In this document: in pieces, positions 23,055 through 32,400 of the stretch
How the letters are laid out: each line of letters starts with the position of its first letter
Position numbering within the stretch: position 1 is the first letter of the stretch
From: Campylobacter pinnipediorum subsp. caledonicus
GTDB lineage: Bacteria > Campylobacterota > Campylobacteria > Campylobacterales > Campylobacteraceae
Length of the DNA: 64,000 bases
Direction: 5' to 3'
NCBI RefSeq assembly: GCF_002022005.1
Contig: NZ_CP017258.1
Location: 1,550,001 to 1,614,000 of the forward strand
Made by a program: the position numbers and the translations under genes
The notes under the pieces: generated by a model
What the model saw: only the letters and a program-made list of their open reading frames with translations
The model's database searches: none
What the model was told of the DNA's origin: nothing

Positions 23055-24550
23055 AAAAGATAATTTTATTTATAATCGTAACAATATTTTTTAGTGGATG
23101 CATTAATGACCTTCCTGTTAATGGCAAGGAAGTTATTATGCAAGATGATACAAGAGTTTATAGTATAAATAGAAAATTTTCAGCTATGGCTAGAAGTGAT
23201 ATTAAGAAGCCACCTTTCAATGGCTATTATAGATTTGATGAAGAGCTTGTTGTATTTGATAGAGACATCCCAAATATGATGAATGAGGATATAAGGATAT
23301 TTTCATATGAGCTTAATAAAACAAAAGAAAGACACAAGCTAGTATATGATTTATTGTCTAAACATAAAACACACTATGATTATTATATCAATGCTCCCTT
23401 AAGTGACTTTGATTTAGAAGATGATATAGAATCAAGAACAGAATATTATAAAAGATATATTGATTATATAGCAGGGCTTAAATGCTATACTTATACTTAT
23501 TCTAAAAATATAGGCATGGGTTTAGGAAATAAAAATCATGATACCATTTGTCCATATTATGACATAAATGGAAAAGAGACACTTATAAGAATTCACTATG
23601 ACTTTGTCTTTACGGCTGGTGGAACAGTGTTAGAAGGTTCTAAACAATCAAGCACAAAAAACTACACTCCACAACAAATGAATTATGCATTTAAACAAGA
23701 TGTAAAAGAGATATTTGACTCTTTAGAAATTTATGATATAGATAAAGATAGAATGATAAAACAAGGAATGTATTATCCAGATAAAAAGTATGATATAAAT
23801 GCAGATAATAAGGTAAAAAACTTTTATACCAATATAGATTTAAATCCAAATGAAAAAGCAACAAGTCCTTATTTTACTTTTAATATTCCAAACTCTTATC
23901 CTGAGCATAAATTTAAATCATATTTTAATGGTATCAATACTAAATATAATGAGATATATTTTTTTAGAGAAATTCCAAATATTTTAAATGATGGTAGAAT
24001 GAAAGAAAGTGCAAGAGTATATACTTTTAGTATTTATGATCCAAAATTTAATACCTTGTCTACACTTTATAATAAAACCCCTAAAGAGTTAATTCATGAT
24101 CTACTCACAAACCCAAAATCTTCTTATAAACATTATTTAGGGATGTCTTTTAATGAAGATGAACTTAGTAGTAATGGATATAAATACACAGGGGGTAGAT
24201 ATATTAATTATATAGCAGGATTAAAATGTTATACAAGTTTAAAATATACAAAAGAGATAAATTATCACAATTATACTTATTATTATGCAACATGCCCATA
24301 TTATAATAAAAATGGAGAAGAAGATGCTATTGTGGTTGAGCATAAATTTCAATTTAGTAAATTTCATACAACCAACGAAGAACTTGAAAATTTACATTTA
24401 AATTATATGAATGGTATAAAACAAATGATAGATTCTATTGTAATTAAAAACATAGATATAAACAAGATGAAAAGACTTAATATCTACTATCCAAATAAAA
24501 AATATGATATAAATGCAGAAGATAAGATAAGAAGCTATTATACTAAATAG
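23051..24550 (+). CDS. Island lipoprotein, copy 1 (putative immunity protein)
   Basis: A 499-residue exported protein with a lipoprotein signal (residues 1-17, MKKIILFIIVTIFFSGC, lipid-modified Cys17). Two homologous halves follow: each has DIPN/EIPN, Y-I-AGLKCYT, a TCPYY/ICPYY motif and YYPxKKYDI. The Cys of AGLKC and CPYY in each half could form disulfides in the periplasm. The segment after Cys17 (about residues 18-76) matches copy 3 but not copy 2. Its ATG overlaps the TGA of the preceding TpsA-tail ORF. I do not recognise the family; an immunity role is inferred from the coupling to an effector tail. Confidence 0.8.
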   Translation: MKKIILFIIVTIFFSGCINDLPVNGKEVIMQDDTRVYSINRKFSAMARSDIKKPPFNGYYRFDEELVVFDRDIPNMMNEDIRIFSYELNKTKERHKLVYDLLSKHKTHYDYYINAPLSDFDLEDDIESRTEYYKRYIDYIAGLKCYTYTYSKNIGMGLGNKNHDTICPYYDINGKETLIRIHYDFVFTAGGTVLEGSKQSSTKNYTPQQMNYAFKQDVKEIFDSLEIYDIDKDRMIKQGMYYPDKKYDINADNKVKNFYTNIDLNPNEKATSPYFTFNIPNSYPEHKFKSYFNGINTKYNEIYFFREIPNILNDGRMKESARVYTFSIYDPKFNTLSTLYNKTPKELIHDLLTNPKSSYKHYLGMSFNEDELSSNGYKYTGGRYINYIAGLKCYTSLKYTKEINYHNYTYYYATCPYYNKNGEEDAIVVEHKFQFSKFHTTNEELENLHLNYMNGIKQMIDSIVIKNIDINKMKRLNIYYPNKKYDINAEDKIRSYYTK

Positions 24551-24571
24551 TTAAATTTAAAGGGAACCTAA

Positions 24572-24670
24572 ATGCTAAAACATGTATTATCACTTATAAC
24601 GGCATTTAGTTTCTCTTATGCAAATTTATATTTAAAAGAAAATTTACAAGTAAACAAATATAGTTCGTAA
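24572..24670 (+). CDS. Small exported peptide ORF, repeat unit 1
   Basis: A 32-codon ORF whose first 18 residues look like a Sec signal peptide (MLKHVLSLITAFSFSYA). It lies 21 bases behind the lipoprotein gene. Similar sequence follows the other two lipoprotein copies (36590 and 40428). It is probably the truncated start of an exported gene that was once attached to each module; whether the peptide is made is unknown. Confidence 0.45.
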   Translation: MLKHVLSLITAFSFSYANLYLKENLQVNKYSS

Positions 24671-24807
24671 AACTACACATAAGATTTATAAATCTAAAAT
24701 AGACTATTAAAAATTTAATATATTTTAAACAAAAATATATTAATATGAATGCTAAAAAGTTGTATATAAATTTATAGATATATTAATATACAAAAAAAGG
24801 TATCCGC
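24671..24807 (+). promoter_or_regulatory. AT-rich leader of the tpsBA operon
   Basis: These 137 bases between the small ORF and tpsB are almost pure A/T with several TATATTAATAT-like stretches. The Shine-Dalgarno sequence AAAAAAAGG precedes the tpsB ATG. A promoter for tpsBA is likely here, but no single -10 box can be chosen by eye. Confidence 0.35.
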
Positions 24808-26439
24808 ATGAGATTATTGTTTTTAATCTTTGCCATCATATCTTCCTCCTGCGCTACAATCTCCCCTGAAAACATTGTTAAGCAAAAACAGAAAGATTTT
24901 GTCCAAAAACAGATTTATAAAGAGCAAATAGATACTAAAAATAAAAGTAGATTTTATAATATAGACCTACTTGATATAAACAAAACCTCTAAATTTAGTG
25001 AAAATTGCATACAGATTAATAAAATAAATATTTCAGATATTAGGGTATTTAAGATTAAAGATATCAATAAGATACTAGATAGATATCTAAATAGGTGCAA
25101 TACCATTAGTGATTTAAAAAATCTAACTAATGAGATAACAAATAAATATATTAAAAAGGGATATACCACAAGCAAGGCATACTTAAAGATCCAAGATTTA
25201 AGTGATGGTGTTTTAGATATAAGCATTCTTGAAGGAAAGGTAGAAAAAGTCTTAGCAGATGATATAAATATGGTAAATCTATATAATGGCTACAAAGGAA
25301 GGATATTAAATTTAAGAGATTTAGAGGTCGCTTTGCAACAAGGCGAAAGACTGCAATCACAGGCTTTAAAGATGGAGCTAATTCCATCTTCTTTGGATGA
25401 ACATACCATAATTAAAGTTTCAAATGGTAGTGATAAGAATAGAATCTATGGAAATATTGGTACAAACAATTATGGTTTTAAAAAAACAGGTAAATATCAA
25501 ATCTATAATAATTTTAATCTTGAAAATCCATTTAAAATAAATGACATTTTAAATCTAAACCTCAACTTTACAAATAAAGTATTTAAAAGCAATGACAATA
25601 CGCTTGGAACGTCAATAAGTTATAGTGTTCCCTATGAGAGATTTTTATTTGATATATATTATAACTATTCAAACTACAAACAGATAAACAATGATGAGTT
25701 TGGTACTATATTTAAAACAGATGGGAGCAACAACTCAAAAGGTATAAATCTATCTTATAAAACGTTTCATTCACTTGATCATGCATTGGAGTTTATCTTA
25801 AGATATGACAATAAGAAATCAAAAAATTTTTTAAATAATATAAAACTGGATTTACAAAGTTACTCTAGCTCATCTTTAGGCATAGGTTTTAGACACAGCT
25901 ATAAGGGAGGCGAATTTGATTATTATAGTCAGCTTTTAATCCACAAAGGGGTAGATGGAAGTAAAGACAAAGAGGCTTCAGCTAAGATATATTATGACAA
26001 ATATGTGGTTGATTTAGGATTTAATAGATATTTTAATACAGACAATTACCTAAAATATAATTTTTATTTAAGAGGACAATATAGTAATGATGAGCTTTTT
26101 GGTAGCGATGAGATATCTATGGGTGGAATTTATAGCGTAAGAGGTTTTAAAAATACAGGGCTTAGCGGAAGCAGTGGTTTTTATACTAGAAACGAGCTAT
26201 CTGTGCAATACAAAATAAAAGATGCCATATTTATGCCATATTTAGCAGTTGATTATGGATATGTTAAAAAAGATAAAAATAGTATATTTGGAAAAATTAC
26301 AGGTTCTAGTATAGGTTCAAGAATATACTTAGATAGATTAAATTTAGAACTATTTTATAATATTCCTTTAAGGGATACAGATTATACAAAAGAGCATAGT
26401 TCAAAGTTTTTTGGGTTTAATATAGTTTATAACTATTAA
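24808..26439 (+). CDS. TpsB outer-membrane transporter (ShlB/FhaC/CdiB family)
   Basis: The Omp85-class pore that exports the TpsA partner across the outer membrane. After a signal sequence (residues 1-15), an N-terminal helix region and POTRA domains (about 60-200; YIKKGYTTSKAYLKIQDLSDGVLDI is typical) lead to a 16-strand barrel (about 215-543). The conserved VRGF motif is in GGIYSVRGFKNTGLSG, and the protein ends in an aromatic strand (FNIVYNY). A Cys follows the signal region (SSSCA), but the lipobox is weak. It lies 17 bases before tpsA. Confidence 0.92.
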   Translation: MRLLFLIFAIISSSCATISPENIVKQKQKDFVQKQIYKEQIDTKNKSRFYNIDLLDINKTSKFSENCIQINKINISDIRVFKIKDINKILDRYLNRCNTISDLKNLTNEITNKYIKKGYTTSKAYLKIQDLSDGVLDISILEGKVEKVLADDINMVNLYNGYKGRILNLRDLEVALQQGERLQSQALKMELIPSSLDEHTIIKVSNGSDKNRIYGNIGTNNYGFKKTGKYQIYNNFNLENPFKINDILNLNLNFTNKVFKSNDNTLGTSISYSVPYERFLFDIYYNYSNYKQINNDEFGTIFKTDGSNNSKGINLSYKTFHSLDHALEFILRYDNKKSKNFLNNIKLDLQSYSSSSLGIGFRHSYKGGEFDYYSQLLIHKGVDGSKDKEASAKIYYDKYVVDLGFNRYFNTDNYLKYNFYLRGQYSNDELFGSDEISMGGIYSVRGFKNTGLSGSSGFYTRNELSVQYKIKDAIFMPYLAVDYGYVKKDKNSIFGKITGSSIGSRIYLDRLNLELFYNIPLRDTDYTKEHSSKFFGFNIVYNY

Positions 26440-26456
26440 ATATTATGGAGCAAAAA

Positions 26457-29400
26457 ATGAAACAAGTATTTAAAAAGATAGTATCTGTTATTATAAGTTC
26501 AATGCTTATAGTTCAACAAGGATTACTAGCAAGCAGTATTGATATAGACACAAACGCTCCTATAAAAAATAGAGCCTCGCTAGACAAAGCAAGAAATGGT
26601 GTACCCATAGTAAACATAGTTAAGCCAAACAACGAAGGACTATCTCATAATAAATTTTCTAATTACAATGTGGAGAAAAAAGGGGCTATACTTAATAATT
26701 CAAACAAAAGAGATGTGAACACAAAACTCTCTGGATATATATATGGGAATAAAAATTTAGCAAATAGCAAGACAGCAAAAATAATATTAAATGAGGTAAC
26801 AAGCAAAAGAAAGACAAGACTTGAGGGATTTACTGAGGTTGCAGGAGATAGAGCATCTGTAGTCATATCAAATCCAAATGGTATATATATTAATGGTGCA
26901 GGGTTTATAAATACAAAAAAAGCGACTATAACAACAGCAAATCCAAGTATAAAAAATGAAAAAATAGATAGTTATGAGATAGATAAAGGACTAATACAGA
27001 TAGAAAAAGATGGGCTAAATACTAAAAATGTTGATAAAGCAGAGCTCTATGCAAATACTATAGAGTTAAATGCTAAAATACATGCCAATGACTTAGAAAT
27101 AATAACTGGCAAAAATAAGATTCTCAATAACGAAACCATAATTTCAAAAAATGATACAGAATCTAACAAGGTTTCACTAGACTCATCATCTCTTGGTGGA
27201 ATATATGCAAATAGGATAAAATTGATTGGTACAAGTAGAGGTGTTGGTGTAAACCTAAAAGGAGAGATATCAGCACAAAATAACCTAGAGATAAACTCTA
27301 GAGGTAAGATAGTTTTAAATAAAGCACTATCTGGATCAAAAGTAGAGATTAAAACAGATGACAATTTAGAATCAAACACAATATATGGATCAAATATAGA
27401 TATAGAAGCAAAAAACAATATTCATAACAAAGATATAATTGCCTCAAAAACAGATATAAAGATAAAATCTAAGTCATTAATAAATGATAATGTGATTGCT
27501 TCAGGAATAGAGGCTGATTTAAAGGTTGCTAAAAGAGGTAGTTTAAATATTCAATCAGATAAAGTTGTAAACAAAAATACCTTTTATGCAAAAGATGACG
27601 TATATTTAAGTTCTAAATTTATTAAAAACACTAAGAATTCACAGATAAACTCAGGTAAAAATATAGCTATAAAAACCAAAACTATTGACAATGAAGAAAG
27701 TGTTAAAATTATAGCAGAAGATAAAATAGATATAATAAATACAAACGATATAAAATCAAACAGAGCAAATATAGAAGCTAAAGATATTTTTATAGACTCA
27801 AATGTATTTAATTCTGAAAACTCCAACATAGTTGCCACAAAAGGAAATTTAAATATAAACTCAAACATTATAAATTTAGATAACTCTAGGCAGATAGCAG
27901 CTCTAAATGATATAAGCCTTACATCAGACAATATAAGTCTAAATGGAGCAAATCTCTTATCTCAAAACTCAAACATCAATATAGACTCATCAAATTTAAA
28001 CGCCATAAAAGCAAATATTGGTGCAAATTTACTAACAACTATAAAATCAAAAAACTATATAAAAGCTAATGGCATAAGTCTTGAATCTGGAAAGATAGAT
28101 ATATTTACAAAAAATCTTATATTATCAGATGTAAATATGGACTCTAAAAACTACTCTTCTAAATTGCTATCAAAATCTTTATTGGATATAAAAGCAAGTG
28201 ATATTTTAAATACAAATGGATACATTGGCGCCTTAAAAGATATAAGCATAACCTCAAGTAGCTTAGACAATACAAAAGGCACTATATCTTCTAATGAAAA
28301 TATAAATATAATAGTTAATTCTTTAAAAAATACATCTGGTTTAATAAGTAGTAAAAATCATTTAACATTAAAGTTAGATGATTATAAAGATGTAGGCTCA
28401 ATTCTTCAAAGTGGGGATTTAAGGCTTAATGGACAAAGTTTAAATTTACATAATTCAAAAATAATATCAACAAATAAAGATATAAATTTAAATATTTATG
28501 GAAATAGTAGTTTTAACGATGTTATTTTATATTCTAACAAAGATATTAACCTAGATTCTAAAAATATAAATGGAGTTAAATTAAAATCACAAGCAAAAGA
28601 AAATATAAAATTTAATGCTTCAAATTTGGAATTTGAAAATAGCACTATTTATAATATTGCCGATATAGATAAAAAATACAAAAATGGATATAGGCAAGGT
28701 GATATTAGTTTTATATCAAATTCTATCTCTTTAAAAAACTCAAATTTAGCATCTAAAAATTTAACAATCGAATCAAAAGACAAGCTTAATATCTTAAGCT
28801 TAAATAATTCACTACTAGAAGCAAACAATAATATAAATATCTTAACCAAAAAGTTTAGTACAATTAGCTCTACACTTAGCACTTTAAATGATTTAAATCT
28901 TAAAATAAATAGCATAGAAAACGGAGTGCAAAATTCGAATTTTAATGGTAAAAATGTAGATATAAAAATAGATGGTGATCTTTTACTTCAAAAAGATAAC
29001 TCCATAAAGGCAACAAACAGCATAAAACTACAATCTAACTCAATTATAAATAAAGCAAACATAATATCTGATAATGATATTTTTATAGAAGCTAAAGACT
29101 ATATAACAAACAACAATCAAATATCATCCAAAACTTTAAAGTTAAAAGCTAAAAACCATATAAATAATGAAAGGTTAAACGATGATATAGTTTCTATAAA
29201 AGGTGCTTTTTTAGATATAAATACAGATAAATTAACAAACAAAGCTTTGTTATACTCCATATATGACATGAATATAAATACCAAAAATTTAGATAACTAT
29301 GGAGCTATTGCATCATCAAACAATAATAATTATAGTTCAAATTTAAATATAATATCTAACAACTTAAAAAATTATAACACAATATATTCAAGTAATAATT

Positions 29401-32400
29401 TAAACCTATATATTAAAGATTCTCTTATAAACCAAACAGATAAAATAAAAGTTGATTTAGGAGATGAAAAAGCAATAATATTTGCTAAAAATGATATAAA
29501 TATCAAAGGGGATAAAGATAAGAGTTTAAGAACTGAAAGTATATTAAATGACAAAGCTACAATACAGACTCAAAATAAAGATATAAATATATTTGCTAAG
29601 AGCTTGAAAAATATATCGGATAAACCAGACCTCATAGGTAAATATGATAAAGCTAAAGAGATAGTTTCTGATGGAAAAAGAACTTATCTAGAAAAAAAGG
29701 AAAGAGTTAGCACAGGCGGTCCGCATTATAATTTAGTTACTAGATATATAGATGAGATGTATGTGGTTCCCAAAAAATCCCCAAATGCAGAAATTATTTC
29801 AGGTATGGATATAAAATTTGATGTAGATTATATAAATAATGAATTTTCTAAAATAATATCTGGAAATAATATATATTTTAATTCTAAAAACATATTAAAC
29901 CAGGAGCATGAATTAGTAAAACTTACTACAACTGAAAAAGAAGTATATAGAAATGAAAGATATTGTAAGCATAGAATACTTGGACATTGTGTAGACCATG
30001 GCGATAAAATGTTTTATAAAGGGACACAAACAAGCAAGGAAAAAGAAACTTTTAAAATTGGTTCACTAATATTTGCAAAAAATAATTTAATTGGAAAAAC
30101 AGATGGTTTAGTTAACGGCAACATAGATAGCGTTGTTCAAAATTCAGTCTACAACCCAAATTTAGATATAAAACTAACTAAAACAAATCTGTCATCTAAT
30201 AAAATAAACATTAAAGATAGTTTAATCAATCAAGCTGATATAAATTTAGATACCATAGATAAAACAAACTTTAATAGAGTAGTAAACACCATAAAAGATG
30301 ATTTTAACTTACCTAAAAATAGATATTCGTTTTTTATACACAACCCTAATAATCCAAACTATTTAATAGAGTCAAATCCGCTTTATACAGAGTTATCAAA
30401 CTATTTAGGAAGTAGTTATTTTTTACAAAAAATAAACTATAGGGGCGACAGAAAGATAAAAAGTATAGGTGATGCAGCTTATGAAACAAAGCTTGTAAGT
30501 GATGCATTAAGAAGACATTTAGGAAGAGCTTATATAAATGATAACTATTTTACAAATCCAAATGCTCAGTATATAAAATTTATGGATAATGCTGTAAATC
30601 AAAGCTCTATTTTGGGTTTAACCTTAGGTAAAGAGCTAACACAGGAGCAATTAGCAAATTTAAAAGAGGATATAGTTTGGTATGTAAGTAAAGTTATAAA
30701 TAATGAAGAGGTATTAGTTCCTGTCGTTTATTTAGCAAAAGATTATAAAAAAATAGATGGTGCGACAATTACTGCAAAAAATGTAAAGCTAGATGTAAAA
30801 GATAAGTTAGTAAACTCCGGAAGCATTATTTCAAAAGAGTATTTAAATTTACAAGCTAATACTATAGTAAACAACACAGGATTATTACTATCACATAAAA
30901 AACTTAATCTTATAGCCAACAAAGATATAGCAAACAAAAATGGTGCAACCATTAAAGCTGGTGATATAAATATTGTATCAAAAGATGGAAGTGTTATAAA
31001 TGAAACATTTGTTAAGCAAGTAAGAAGTGGAGATAATTATAATAACACAACATATACTCAAATAAGCAAACCATCATCTATAATTGCAACAAATAACAAC
31101 TTAATAATAAATGCAAAAAAAGATATTAAAGACATAGCTGGCAACCTTGAAGCAAAAAACACCATAAGATTATCTACTATAACAGGAAATATAGATATAA
31201 ACTCTAAAGAGTTAAAAGATGAATTTAATAGTGAAGGAGGTAGCAATTTTTATAAAACCAAAAATACAGACTATCTTAGTTCAAATTTAAATGCAAACAA
31301 TATCATAATCTCTTCAAATAAAGATGTAAACATAGAGGCTAGCAATTTAAAAGCAGATAATATTATAGGTATCAATGCAGATAAAAACCTAAATATAACT
31401 GCTTTAAATAGTATAAGGTATAAAGATATACAAACTCATTCGAAAGGTTTTTTTAGCTCTAAAACAACAAGAGATATGAGCTATAAAGAAAGTGTAAACT
31501 CTTCTTTACTAAAAGCTAAAAATATACTCTTAAACTCTAATAATGATATAAATTTAGAAGCAACTAGTATTAAAGCAAAAGATAATATAGTAGCAAATGC
31601 CAAAAATGATATAAATCTCTTAGCAAAAGATTATGCAATTAAAGAGCTTCACTACACAAATAAAAAAGGATTTGGAGGATTTAGTAGAAGTGTGAGTTTA
31701 AACTCAAATGATAATTTAAACTTACATAGTACAAAGCTTCAAACAGAGGCTAAAAATATAGTCTTAAACTCAAAAAAAGATATAAATATATTAGCAAGTG
31801 AGGTATTAAGTGCTGGCGATATAGAGCTTAAAGCCTTAAATGATGTATTGATCTCCTCTAGGCAAGAATTAGAAAAAAATGTAAATTATAGTAAAAAAAC
31901 TAAGTTTAATCCACTAGGTGCATTAAACTTAGTAGGTATGGACATTACACCTCTATACTCGCAAAAACTTCACGAAGATGAGTTAGTAAAATCTAAAAGC
32001 AAAGAAAGTCTTTTAGTTTCTAAGGGTAATACAATTATAGATAGCGGTAGTGCAGCTCTAGTTGGGTCAAATTTAAACTCGGATAAAAATATATACATTA
32101 AAGCTGATACTGGTAAAATAGATATACTTCCAAGCGTTGATAACTCAAATAAGCAAACCTTAGATAAAAAAGCAGAGGTTAAGGTATCAAATTTAGTTAA
32201 TCAAATTAAAAATGATATTAAGGAATTGAAAAAATTTGATACAAAAGTAAAAGCACAAATAGCAGAGGCAAGTTATGATAAAGAGGCAAAAATACTAAAA
32301 GATACGCTAAATCTTTCTTCAAATTTAATTGCTAAAGAGAATATTATAGCTAACTCTCTTGATGATTTAAATATAAAAGGAAGTAATTTAAAAGCTGGTG

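Noticed and set aside
24671-24807. Possible CRISPR-like or short repeat array in the AT-rich leader of tpsB
   Set aside because: The repeated TATATTAATAT-like strings are low-complexity A/T, with no regular spacing or spacers.
26445-26456. ATG at 26445 as start of tpsA
   Set aside because: The bases TGGAG that serve as ribosome site for the ATG at 26457 lie directly after it, and the signal peptide begins properly at the second ATG.
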